From NCBI GenBank assembly GCA_029560585.1, contig JAKQKQ010000189.1, positions 117,267 to 181,266 on the forward strand: a stretch of DNA of 64,000 nt. Reading direction: 5' to 3'. Made by a program: the position numbers and the translations under genes. This DNA is from Verrucomicrobiota bacterium (GTDB lineage Bacteria > Verrucomicrobiota > Verrucomicrobiia > JADLBR01). The notes below the pieces were generated by a model. It saw only the letters and a program-made list of their open reading frames with translations. It searched no databases and was not told where the DNA came from. This document shows, one piece after another, positions 8,324 through 16,562 of this stretch (the stretch's first letter is position 1; the number at the start of each line of letters is the position of its first letter).

Positions 8324-9967
8324 TCACCGGACCGCCTTGCCATGCGGCGCCGCCGCCTGCCCCCGAAAGGTGGTCTCGCACCGCTGCCACAGCGCCGACA
8401 AGTCGCGCACGATATCCGGTCGTTTCGACGCCAGATCGTCCCTCTCGCACCGGTCTTTCGAAAGGTCGTAGAGCTCCCATGCGTCGCCCCCCTCGCGCGC
8501 CGAAACCAGTTTCCAATCGCCTTTCCGGATCGCGCGATTCCCCTCATGATGAAAGAAAAGATAATCCCGTTTGACCATTCCGTCCCTCGCGAACGTCGGC
8601 ATCAGGCTCCGCCCCGGCAGGGGCGGCGTCTTCACCCCATTCCATTCTCTGCCGGCATCGATTCCGGCAAGCGCCAACACCGTCGGCACAAAATCGATCA
8701 CATGTCCCATGTCGCGCCTGAGTTCTCCGCGCGACTCGATTCCCCTCGTCCAATGCACGATCAGCGGGGTGGCGATGCCCGCCTCATAGGTCCAGACCTT
8801 GTATCTCCGAAATGGGCTGTTGCTCGCGCACGCCCAGCCCGGCCCCAGACATTGATAGCTCGACGCAGAACCCGGCGACGCCGCCGCATCGTGCCCATCG
8901 CCCCGGATCAAGATCGTCGCATCCGCGCCGTTGTCCGACAGAACGAAAATCACGGTGTCCTCGAAAGCCCCCATCGCCCGCAGCTGGTCCAGAACCCTGC
9001 CGATCTCCCTGTCCATCCGATCCACCATCGCCGCATGAATCTCCATCTTGCTCGCCTGGAACTCCCTCTGCGCTTCAGTCAGTTCGCCCCACGCCACCGG
9101 ATGAAGACTTTCGCCCGAACCCAGTTGGTCCAAGAACGCCGGCTTGAAATACCGTGGGGTAAAATCCGCCTCCCGCTCCGCCAAACCACAACTCACGATT
9201 CCCAGCTCGCGCACGCGCCTCCAGCGGGCGTCGCGGACCGCGTCCCACCCACCGCGGTATCGCCCCCGATATCGCGCGATGTCCTCCTGGGGCGCCTGCA
9301 GCGGAAAATGCGGCGCGATGAACGCCAGATACGCGAAGAACGGGCGATCCCCATACTTCGCCGCGTGCTCTTTGAGGTATCCGATCATGTGCTCGGCCGT
9401 CGCCGTCGTCGTGTAATAGCCGCTGCCGCGCTCGACGGGCGGTAGATCGCGGTCGTCTTCCATGCCCTTCTGTGGGGAAAAGTAGCGATCGTGGTCCGTG
9501 ACGTGATAGGAGTGATCGAAGCCGCCATCGGCCACCGGAAGCGGCGCGCCCATCACGTGCCATTTCCCCGAATGGTAGCAGCGATAACCCGCCGGCTTCA
9601 GGTATTGCGGCAGGGTTCGCGCCCACACCGGCAGCCGCCCCCTCGGCGGATCCATGTTGATCTGCTGCGCGTAATAGCCCGTCACGATGCACGATCGCGT
9701 CGGCCAGCACCTCGCCGTGTTGTAGAATTGGGTGAATCGAAGGCCGTTCGCCGCCAGCGCGTCTATGTTCGGCGTGGCGATCTCGCCCCCGTAGCATCCC
9801 GCGTCAGAGAATCCCATGTCATCCGCCAGGATGATGAGCACGTTTGGCTTCCGGGCCTGGGCCAATGACACACCGTCCGCAAATGTGCTCGTCACAGCCC
9901 CCGCGACGAGCGCCAGCAGCGGAACGAGCGCGGCCAAGCATGATCGATCACCATGCGCGCGCCTCAC
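8324..9967 (-). CDS. Secreted arylsulfatase
   Basis: A 547-residue sulfatase with signal peptide (about 8-30). The sulfatase fold is shown by the metal-binding PNVLIILADDMGFSD at 41-55 and the CxPTR signature C87-W-P-T-R with the cysteine that is converted to formylglycine. The GTG at 9967 is preferred because GGAGGG lies 9 bp upstream, the reading gives a clean signal peptide, and the longer reading overlaps the upstream gene. It is the last gene of a five-gene minus-strand operon. It probably removes sulfate esters from an extracellular polysaccharide or small carbohydrate; the substrate is not evident. Maturation needs a sulfatase-modifying enzyme, which the SUMF1-like neighbour at 13125 probably cannot supply. 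Confidence 0.9.
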   Translation of the reverse strand: MRRAHGDRSCLAALVPLLALVAGAVTSTFADGVSLAQARKPNVLIILADDMGFSDAGCYGGEIATPNIDALAANGLRFTQFYNTARCWPTRSCIVTGYYAQQINMDPPRGRLPVWARTLPQYLKPAGYRCYHSGKWHVMGAPLPVADGGFDHSYHVTDHDRYFSPQKGMEDDRDLPPVERGSGYYTTTATAEHMIGYLKEHAAKYGDRPFFAYLAFIAPHFPLQAPQEDIARYRGRYRGGWDAVRDARWRRVRELGIVSCGLAEREADFTPRYFKPAFLDQLGSGESLHPVAWGELTEAQREFQASKMEIHAAMVDRMDREIGRVLDQLRAMGAFEDTVIFVLSDNGADATILIRGDGHDAAASPGSASSYQCLGPGWACASNSPFRRYKVWTYEAGIATPLIVHWTRGIESRGELRRDMGHVIDFVPTVLALAGIDAGREWNGVKTPPLPGRSLMPTFARDGMVKRDYLFFHHEGNRAIRKGDWKLVSAREGGDAWELYDLSKDRCERDDLASKRPDIVRDLSALWQRCETTFRGQAAAPHGKAVR

Positions 9968-9986
9968 GCCAGCAGCCCTCCGTCGG

Positions 9987-10955
9987 TCATGCCCGCCACG
10001 GTCGGGACCGTCCCGATACGGCCGCCACAATTCCACGCGCCGTCCTGGCATCCTGCGCAACCTCGAAGTCAAACATCCCAGCCAGGACGAAGTCCGCCCC
10101 GTTCTCGAACGCATACTTGAACGCGCTCGGCGGGGGGATCGCGCCCGCCGCCATCACCTTGAACGCGATCCAGGGCTTCTCGACCTTGGCCATGAAGCCC
10201 GCCAGTTCCTCGGGATCCTTGCACCAATAGCCCGGAATCTCGCTGTTCGGCCCCGTGATCTCGTCCGGCCTCGGCGCCGTCGGGTACTTGTGATGGTGGA
10301 AGGTCTTGATGTAGAAATCGGCCGGCACGGCCTTCGCCTCGCAGTAACGCACGACCTCGATGTCGTGCGCGCCCACCCCGCAAGGAACCCCGTGCGCCTG
10401 GACAATGTCGACCGCCTCCGCGATCAGTTCGGGCCTCCCATCCTTCACGGCCTTATCGCACTTCACGCCCCACAGATATATCGCTTCCGTACCCGCGTCC
10501 AACAGCCTCGAAACCTGTTCCTGAAAGTCCGGTGTCGCCAGATCCGCCGTCGGGCAGATGATCCACTGGATCTTGCCCCCCACCTCCTTGCGGTAGCGCT
10601 TCAACGGCTCGATGTTCTTCTCGCCATCGGAATGGATCACCACCGTATTGATCCCCTGGCTCTCGGCCACCCCCAGCGTCTCCACGATCTTCTCCGGGGT
10701 GTTGTATTGCCGCGTCAGACTGTAGACGTATTTCAGATCCCGGCTGTGCGTGAAATGCGTCAGCAGATTGCCCCCCAGCAGCAGGCGACTGATCTCCATC
10801 GCCTTTATACGCCCCCGCGGCATGCTCTCGCACCCTGTCGCCGCCACGGGCGCGGCACCCGCCCGCCCCGATGGAACACCCGCGCCAAGCACCGCGCCTG
10901 CCGAAACCGCCACAGATCGTGCGATGAACGCTCGACGACCGATGCCCGATTCCAT
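9987..10955 (-). CDS. Tat-exported barrel-like conserved protein
   Basis: A 322-residue protein with a twin-arginine signal (GRRAFIARSVAVSAGAVLG). The rest reads like a TIM barrel with repeating strand-helix units (NTVVIHSDGEK, IQWIICPTADLA, AIYLWGVKCDKAV, PCGVGAHDIEVV, DFYIKTFHHHKYP, PWIAFKVMAAGAI). It recalls aldo/keto reductase-like or isomerase-like proteins of PVC bacteria, but I cannot name an activity. The ATG at 10955 has a GAGGAGGG ribosome site. It lies 43 bp after the isomerase gene and 19 bp before the arylsulfatase gene, so all are probably cotranscribed. Confidence 0.75.
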   Translation of the reverse strand: MESGIGRRAFIARSVAVSAGAVLGAGVPSGRAGAAPVAATGCESMPRGRIKAMEISRLLLGGNLLTHFTHSRDLKYVYSLTRQYNTPEKIVETLGVAESQGINTVVIHSDGEKNIEPLKRYRKEVGGKIQWIICPTADLATPDFQEQVSRLLDAGTEAIYLWGVKCDKAVKDGRPELIAEAVDIVQAHGVPCGVGAHDIEVVRYCEAKAVPADFYIKTFHHHKYPTAPRPDEITGPNSEIPGYWCKDPEELAGFMAKVEKPWIAFKVMAAGAIPPPSAFKYAFENGADFVLAGMFDFEVAQDARTARGIVAAVSGRSRPWRA

Positions 10956-10998
10956 TTCTTCCGCCCTCCTCTCGCTCTCCCTCTCCCGCGCCGTTCGC

Positions 10999-11859
10999 TC
11001 AGCCCTGCCCGATTTCCCGCAGGACCCCGCGCATCCACTCCACGCTCTTGCGCGTGTTCTCATCCGTCCCGCTGCACTCTATGGAGACGACGCCGTCCCA
11101 CCCCGCCCCGTGCAACGATGCCAGGCATTTCCGGATATTCTCCGCGTTCACCCCGCCGCCCACGTGGACCTCCGAACTGCCAATGCCGGTCTCCTCGCCA
11201 CGCGCCGCCGCCGCCAGCGCCGGACTCACGTCCTTGATGTGGCAATGCACCACGTAGGGCCGGAGCGCCTCGAGATAGGCCAGTGGATCGTGCCCGGCGA
11301 TAAACGTGTTTCCCGTGTCGAAATTGCACCTGAGGAATTCGGAATCGAAATGCGTGAATAGCCGCTTCATGAATTCGATGTCATTGGTGTACGGCCCGTG
11401 CGGCTCGATGTTCACGATCACGCCATAGTCCTCCGCCCACGGCAGCACCTGCGCGTAGTTGTCGCACGTGACGCGGAAGACCTCCTCGCGGCTCATCCCC
11501 GGCGTCTCAAATGCCCCGTCCACGGTATCCACCATGGGGCACCCTATCTCCGCGGCAAAACGGATGGATTGCTGCACGTACTGCACCCCAAACGCCGACC
11601 CGTTCGGCCCCATCATCGGATATGACCCGTCGATCTGCGACACCTCTAGCCCCTTGTCCCCGAGATATCGGCTGAGCGCCCTCGCGTTCGACTGGAGCGA
11701 AACGCCCGGATCGTACCCCAGCGCCTGAATGAAGTTCTGGCCGTGAATGACCGCGAACTCGATGTGCCTCAGTTTGGTCGCCACGATTTTCTCGATGGCG
11801 CCCTCGAAACCCACGCTCAGAGGCCGCCAGTTGTCCGTGTGCAATCCCAGATGTATCAT
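10999..11859 (-). CDS. Sugar phosphate isomerase/epimerase family protein
   Basis: A 286-residue TIM-barrel protein of the xylose isomerase-like (AP endonuclease 2) superfamily. Likely metal ligands sit in the usual places: VIVNIEPHG, RCNFDTGNT, VVHCHIKD and VVSIECSG. No signal peptide, so it acts in the cytoplasm. GGAGGAA stands 7 bp before the ATG. Position between an exported oxidoreductase and an exported barrel-like protein suggests that it rearranges the keto-sugar made by oxidation in this operon; the substrate is inferred only from context. Confidence 0.85.
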   Translation of the reverse strand: MIHLGLHTDNWRPLSVGFEGAIEKIVATKLRHIEFAVIHGQNFIQALGYDPGVSLQSNARALSRYLGDKGLEVSQIDGSYPMMGPNGSAFGVQYVQQSIRFAAEIGCPMVDTVDGAFETPGMSREEVFRVTCDNYAQVLPWAEDYGVIVNIEPHGPYTNDIEFMKRLFTHFDSEFLRCNFDTGNTFIAGHDPLAYLEALRPYVVHCHIKDVSPALAAAARGEETGIGSSEVHVGGGVNAENIRKCLASLHGAGWDGVVSIECSGTDENTRKSVEWMRGVLREIGQG

Positions 11860-11878
11860 GATCGTGTTCCTCCGCGTT

Positions 11879-13108
11879 TCAGGCCTTCAGGCCCTTCAGC
11901 CCTGGATCGAGCCTCTCCTTCTCCTCCATCATCTGCTTCCATGTGACCGCCGACCTGCGGTATGCCGCCATCCTCCCCAAGATCGTCACCAGCGTGCTCC
12001 TCACAGAGGGCGCCACGGTTGGGTTGGACGCTTCCCGTGCCCGGACCAGGTCCGCAAAATCCCGGATGTTGGCGACGGCGCCCTCGGTATACAGGTTGCC
12101 CGTCTCCCCGCCCCGATACGGCATGTCCCCGCGGATCGACACGGGCCCATTGTACAGCGTGTCCACGAATCCGCGCGAGCCAAACCACCTCGCCGCGATC
12201 TCGTACCCGCCCGGCATGGCGCGCGTCACCTGAGTCCCGGAAAAGGTCAGGAGCACATCGTCCGGAAACACGTACCGCACCGAAAAATGATCGTAGTTGT
12301 CGCCCTTGCCCAGCCGCGCCTTCCGGCCCCCCCGCCCCTCGGCCTCCAGGGGCTCGCAATCCACGAACCAGGTGGCCATGTCCAGCGCGTGGACCGCCTG
12401 CTCCGTTATGAAATCTCCGGACATCGCCCGGTAACGCCCCCAGCGCTGCAGCCGGAACTCGGGGTCGGAGTCGTCCACATCGACAGGGCCCGCTCCCCCC
12501 GCGTGGTTGAATGCCTCGCCGCAGACAAGCTTCCCGATGTCCCCGTTCTGCACGCGCTTCGCCGCCTCACGAAACAGTGGGTTCGCCCGGGCCTGAAAAT
12601 CCACCAGCAGCACAAGTCCCTTCTCGGTCGCCCGCTTTCCCGCCTCGGCGAACGCCAGGCACCCGGGCACGTCCACGGCGATCGGCTTTGCGACGAACAC
12701 GTGCTTGCCCGCCGCCACGCTGTCGGCCGCGTGCTCGGGATGCAGGAATGGCGGGCTCTCGATCACGACGGCATCCAGTTTCCCCTCCAATAGCCTCTTC
12801 GCCCCCGACATCGTAGAAAACCTCCGATCCTCCGGAATGGAGAACTTCTCGCCAAACTTCGCCGCCCTCGCGGGAAAATAGTCCGCGCACGCCACGAACT
12901 GGTACGGCCCATTTTCGTTGAACAGTGACGCGATCCACGTCCCGCGGCCGCCGCACCCGATCATCCCCAGTTCGATTTTCGAGTTTTGCTCGGTGCCCAG
13001 CGCCACGGCCGGCCGCATTATGTTGAACGCCGCGAGTCCCGCCACCCCCGATATGAATCCACGGCGGCCCACCGAAACGCCGCCACCCGCATCCGCATTG
13101 TCTTTCAT
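11879..13108 (-). CDS. Tat-exported Gfo/Idh/MocA family oxidoreductase
   Basis: A 409-residue NAD(P)-dependent oxidoreductase-fold protein. The Tat signal VGRRGFISGVAGLAAF lies at about 13-28. The nucleotide-binding motif is LGMIGCGGRGTW and the EKP-like motif is FVAKPIAVDVP, with Ala for Glu. The C-terminal alpha/beta domain includes FVDTLYNGPVSI. AAGGAG precedes the ATG by 8-9 bp. It lies 16 bp after the SUMF1-like gene and 19 bp before the isomerase gene. Family members oxidise or epimerise sugars or inositols; in this operon it probably acts on the sugar freed of sulfate. Confidence 0.9.
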   Translation of the reverse strand: MKDNADAGGGVSVGRRGFISGVAGLAAFNIMRPAVALGTEQNSKIELGMIGCGGRGTWIASLFNENGPYQFVACADYFPARAAKFGEKFSIPEDRRFSTMSGAKRLLEGKLDAVVIESPPFLHPEHAADSVAAGKHVFVAKPIAVDVPGCLAFAEAGKRATEKGLVLLVDFQARANPLFREAAKRVQNGDIGKLVCGEAFNHAGGAGPVDVDDSDPEFRLQRWGRYRAMSGDFITEQAVHALDMATWFVDCEPLEAEGRGGRKARLGKGDNYDHFSVRYVFPDDVLLTFSGTQVTRAMPGGYEIAARWFGSRGFVDTLYNGPVSIRGDMPYRGGETGNLYTEGAVANIRDFADLVRAREASNPTVAPSVRSTLVTILGRMAAYRRSAVTWKQMMEEKERLDPGLKGLKA

Positions 13109-13124
13109 CTCCGCATCTCCTTCG

Positions 13125-13925
13125 TTATTCGCACTCCATCACGACCCTGAACCCGACGTGGTCATACTGGTATGATGGAGTGATCGCCTGCCTCGCCGCC
13201 GAGCGCGCCGCGCGCGCGGTGTGGCGGAACGACCCGCCGCGGGCCACCCTCGCCTCACCTTGCGCCGGACCCGCGGGATCCACAGTTGCCTCGCGGCCCA
13301 GCCGCTCCGCATACCAGTCCGCGCACCACTCCATCGCGTTGCCATGCATATCGTGCAGGCCCCACGCGTTTGGCCGCAGCCCGCCCACGGGATGCGGCGC
13401 CTCGCCGCTGTTCCCAACGTGCCAGGCCACCTCATCGGCCGCCCCTCCGGAAAATGCGCCATCCGATCCCGCCCGGCACGCCATCTCCCATTCCGCCTCC
13501 GTCGGCAAACGATAGCGGTGCCCCTCCTTCTCCGAGAGCTTCGAGCAGAATCGCACCGCATCCGCCCAACCCACGCCCGTCACCGGAAGGTCCAGACCCT
13601 TAACTTTTCCCGGGCTCTGCACGCCCATGACCGCCTCCCACTGGCGCTGCGTAACCTCCATCGCGCCGATCCTGAATCCCCGCGTCAACCTGACCACGTG
13701 GCGCATCTCATCCTCGTGCCGCCCGTCCTCGCCAGCCGCGCTCCCCATCCGAAATTCCCCGGCCGGCACCAGCACTAGCCGCATCCCCACGGAATTCGTC
13801 ACCGCCGCCCCGTCCCCTCCTGCCGAACCCCACCCCATCGCCCCTCCCCAGGCGATCCCCGCACACACCCAAAACCAGGCCCGCCTAACATTCGCCCGCC
13901 CGCCCGCGGTGACACGCGCACTCAT
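13125..13925 (-). CDS. Secreted SUMF1/formylglycine-generating-enzyme-fold protein
   Basis: A 266-residue exported protein with a signal peptide within the first 35 residues. The FGE/SUMF1 fold is clear: MRLVLVPAGEFRMGS, YRLPTEAEWEMACRAG, NAWGLHDMHGNAMEWCADW and the terminal VARGGSF...HVGFRVV. In true formylglycine-generating enzymes the RGGSW box is followed by two copper-binding cysteines. Here the segment reads FRHTARAARSAAR with no cysteine, so sulfatase activation is unlikely; a binding or structural role is more probable. It is the first gene of the operon ending with the arylsulfatase. The start at 13925 is chosen because upstream sequence is the divergent promoter region. Confidence 0.85.
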   Translation of the reverse strand: MSARVTAGGRANVRRAWFWVCAGIAWGGAMGWGSAGGDGAAVTNSVGMRLVLVPAGEFRMGSAAGEDGRHEDEMRHVVRLTRGFRIGAMEVTQRQWEAVMGVQSPGKVKGLDLPVTGVGWADAVRFCSKLSEKEGHRYRLPTEAEWEMACRAGSDGAFSGGAADEVAWHVGNSGEAPHPVGGLRPNAWGLHDMHGNAMEWCADWYAERLGREATVDPAGPAQGEARVARGGSFRHTARAARSAARQAITPSYQYDHVGFRVVMECE

Positions 13926-14002
13926 ACCGCCACTAAAGCAGGCCCCACGCATTCTGTCTTGCGATTTTGTGGAAATGGTAAAAATTACACAACCCCAAAA
14001 GC
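13926..14002 (-). promoter_or_regulatory. Divergent promoter region, operon/AraC regulator
   Basis: A 77-bp, locally AT-rich gap between divergent genes. On the minus strand TTGTGT (13987-13992) and CAAAAT (13964-13969) are 17 bp apart, a plausible though weak sigma-70 pair driving the sulfatase operon. The AraC protein is the obvious candidate regulator. No clear direct-repeat operator could be singled out. Confidence 0.4.
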
Positions 14003-15043
14003 ATGAAATCGCTGGCGCCGCCACCCCCCATATTCGCCGCCACGGAGGAAATCCGGCGCGCCGACACCTGCGCGAAATTCAAGGCCGCGGCGGCCCGCCG
14101 CGAACTACAGGTCCGCGCGGTCGGCCACCGCTCGTACGCCGGCCGGAAACTCCCCTCGCGTGTCCTCCCCGAGATCCCCTCGCTGGGCTGGTGGAACGCC
14201 CGCCACGACCAATCCTGGGGCGAGGACTGGCACCGCCACGAGGGCGTCGAACTCGCGTTCCTCTCGCGCGGGCGCCTCGACCTCGGGGTCGGCGGCAGGA
14301 TGTTCCACCTCCGGCCCGGGGACATGGTCATCACCCGTCCCTGGCAAAAACACAAGATCGGCGACCCGACCGTCCGCGCCAGCCACTTCCAATGGTTGCT
14401 CATTGACGTCGGCGCCCAGCGCCCAAACGAGCGGTGGCGATGGCCCGCTTGGCTCGTCCTCTCCCGGCGCGACCGCGAACTCCTCACCACCCTCCTGCGC
14501 CAAAACGAGCATCCCGTCTGGAGGGCGAACGCGCGTGTCCGCGACGCATTCCTCGGGCTCATGGCATCCCTGGACACCGGCGATCTGCCCGCCATGGAGA
14601 GCCGGATCAAGATCGCCACGAACGCGCTGCTCGCGTCCGTCCTCGACCTGCTCCGGTCCCGCCGCGTCCCCCTCCGCGAGACGCTCACATCAACGCGCCG
14701 CACCGTGGAGTTGTTCCTCGAATCGATCGATGAGCGCCTCGACCACCAGTGGACCCTCGATGAAATGGCCGCCCGCTGTGGCCTGGGCCGCAGCCGATTC
14801 GCCCACCACTGCGGGGAGATCACCAACCTCACCCCCGCCCACTTCCTCCTGCGCCGCCGCCTGGGCTCGGCCGCCCGGCTGTTGTGCGCCCGACCCCACC
14901 AGAGCATCACCGGCATCGCCATCGCCGCCGGCTTCCAATCGAGCCAGTACTTCGCCAACCGTTTCCGCCTCGAGTTCGGATGCACCCCAAGCGAATATCG
15001 TCGGCGCCGGGGCCCCAGGCCAAATGGAGGCCCGCGCCATTGA
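14003..15043 (+). CDS. AraC-family transcriptional regulator
   Basis: A 346-residue cytoplasmic regulator. The N-terminal half (about 70-170) is a cupin-type ligand-binding domain (WHRHEGVELAFLSRGRLD, FHLRPGDMVITRPWQKH). The C-terminal 100 residues hold two helix-turn-helix units (WTLDEMAARCGLGRSRFAHH and ITGIAIAAGFQSSQYFANRF), ending in the family CTPSEYRRRR. It is divergent from the sulfatase operon and the most likely regulator of it, responding to a sugar. The stop codon TGA shares its last base with the palindrome at 15043. Confidence 0.9.
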   Translation: MKSLAPPPPIFAATEEIRRADTCAKFKAAAARRELQVRAVGHRSYAGRKLPSRVLPEIPSLGWWNARHDQSWGEDWHRHEGVELAFLSRGRLDLGVGGRMFHLRPGDMVITRPWQKHKIGDPTVRASHFQWLLIDVGAQRPNERWRWPAWLVLSRRDRELLTTLLRQNEHPVWRANARVRDAFLGLMASLDTGDLPAMESRIKIATNALLASVLDLLRSRRVPLRETLTSTRRTVELFLESIDERLDHQWTLDEMAARCGLGRSRFAHHCGEITNLTPAHFLLRRRLGSAARLLCARPHQSITGIAIAAGFQSSQYFANRFRLEFGCTPSEYRRRRGPRPNGGPRH

Positions 15044-15082
15044 GCCTGCATATTTCACGCTTCCGCGCGAGATATGCAGGTT
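15043..15082. repeat. 40-bp palindrome family P1, copy 1
   Basis: Inverted repeat with arms AGCCTGCATATTTCACGC and its near-complement ending in ATGCAGGTT. A second 40-bp copy is at 63773-63812. It begins on the last base of the AraC stop codon. Confidence 0.85.
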
Positions 15083-15184
15083 AGCCCGATCCCGCTTGCC
15101 ACGGGCATTGAATGTCCTTTCAATTCCCGCGTGTCCCGCTGCGATGCCTTCGGCGTGAAATCCGAGGCCCGATATTGGCCAGTG

Positions 15185-16546
15185 ATGAGACCGCTGTGCC
15201 TCGCAGCAATCGCCCTCGCGCTGATCAATGCCGGCGGCGCACCAGCCGCCGAGATGTCGGCCGGCGTCGCGAGGATCAAGATCACTCCCCCGATGCCGTT
15301 CCAGCTTTCCGGATATTCCAATCGGACAAATCTCGCCACAGAGGTCCGCACAGACCTCTGGGCCAAGGCCATCGCCCTCCAGGATGGCGATGGCCGCCGA
15401 GCGGTGATCGTCACCACCGACCTCATCGGCCTCCCGCGCGAGATCTCCGAGAACGTCGCCGGCCGCGCGATCGAAAGACATGGCCTCGCCAGATCCCAGA
15501 TCATCCTCAACTCAGCCCACGTCCACAGCGGGCCCATGGTTTGGCCCAACCTTCCAAACATGTTTGATCTCACCCCCGGACAGATCGCCCCCCTGGAGCA
15601 ATACGCGCGCAGTCTCTCTGACAACCTGACGGGCCTCATCGAGGCCGCCATCGCCAATCTCGCTCCCGCAAAACTGGCCATCGCTCACGATTCGGCCGAC
15701 TTCGCCATCAACCGCCGCGAGCCAACGGCAAAAGGATTCAAGCTCGGGGTCAATCCCTCCGGACCCACCGATCACGACGTGCCGGTCCTGATCGTCCATA
15801 CGCCGGATGGTCGGCTCCGCGCCGTCCTTTTCGCCTACGCCTGCCACAACACCACCCTGACCGGCACATGGAATATCATCGATGGCGACTACGCGGGGGC
15901 GGCCCAGCGTAAGGTCGAATTATCCCATCCGGGCTGCACCGCCCTCTTCATGATGCTCTGCGGGGGCGACCAGAACCCCAATCCGCGCAACACGATCGAA
16001 CTGGCCGAACAGCACGGCCAGACCCTCGCTGCGGCCGTGGAGCGCGCCCTCGCGAGTGACTCCAAACCCGTCCGCCCGCCCATCCGGTCCGCCCACCACC
16101 TCATCCGCCTCCCATTCGCCACCCACTCGCGCGAGACGTTCGTCCAGGAACTCCAGGACAAGAATGTCGCCCGCCAGCGCCGGGCCCGCATGATGCTCGC
16201 CGCATACGACCGAGGCCAGCCCGTCATCGACGTGGCCTATCCCGTTCAGGCCATCCGCTTCGGGGACGACCTCTGCCTCGTCGGCCTTGGCGGCGAGGTG
16301 GTGGTGGATTACGCGCTCCGCGCCAAAAGGGAATTCCCCGGCGAGAACCTCGTCGTCGCCGGATATTGCAACAACGTCATGTGCTATATCCCAACCGTCA
16401 GGATACTGCGCGAGGGCGGATACGAGCCCTGCGACAGCATGATCTTCTACGGTCAACCCGGCCCCTTCGCCGAGAGCATCGAGGAAACCATCTTCCAAAC
16501 CATCCGCCAAGTCATGCGCGAGGTGGGAGCGAGCGCCCAAGACTGA
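15185..16546 (+). CDS. Secreted neutral ceramidase-like hydrolase
   Basis: A 453-residue exported protein with a signal peptide (about 1-21). It matches the N-terminal alkaline/neutral ceramidase domain: SAGVARIKITPPMPFQLSGY, LNSAHVHSGP, HDVPVLIVHTPDG, YACHNTTLTG and GGDQNPNPR. The HVH and ACH histidines are likely zinc ligands. Family members in PVC bacteria lack the C-terminal domain, as here, and their substrates are unknown; ceramide cleavage should not be assumed. The ATG at 15185 is preferred because the in-frame ATG at 15074 lies in the palindrome. The next gene starts 16 bp downstream, so they are probably cotranscribed. Confidence 0.8.
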   Translation: MRPLCLAAIALALINAGGAPAAEMSAGVARIKITPPMPFQLSGYSNRTNLATEVRTDLWAKAIALQDGDGRRAVIVTTDLIGLPREISENVAGRAIERHGLARSQIILNSAHVHSGPMVWPNLPNMFDLTPGQIAPLEQYARSLSDNLTGLIEAAIANLAPAKLAIAHDSADFAINRREPTAKGFKLGVNPSGPTDHDVPVLIVHTPDGRLRAVLFAYACHNTTLTGTWNIIDGDYAGAAQRKVELSHPGCTALFMMLCGGDQNPNPRNTIELAEQHGQTLAAAVERALASDSKPVRPPIRSAHHLIRLPFATHSRETFVQELQDKNVARQRRARMMLAAYDRGQPVIDVAYPVQAIRFGDDLCLVGLGGEVVVDYALRAKREFPGENLVVAGYCNNVMCYIPTVRILREGGYEPCDSMIFYGQPGPFAESIEETIFQTIRQVMREVGASAQD

Positions 16547-16562
16547 ACTGGAGAACATCATC

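Noticed and set aside
9816..11237. 473-residue open frame on the plus strand
   Set aside because: Antisense to the sulfatase operon, with no domain and low-complexity Arg/Pro content.
8324..13925. Claim that the operon activates its own sulfatase
   Set aside because: The SUMF1-fold protein has no cysteines at the copper site, so self-sufficiency is not supported.
15074..15184. Upstream ATG of the ceramidase-like gene
   Set aside because: This ATG lies inside palindrome P1 and the added residues lack signal-peptide features; the ATG at 15185 gives a clean one.
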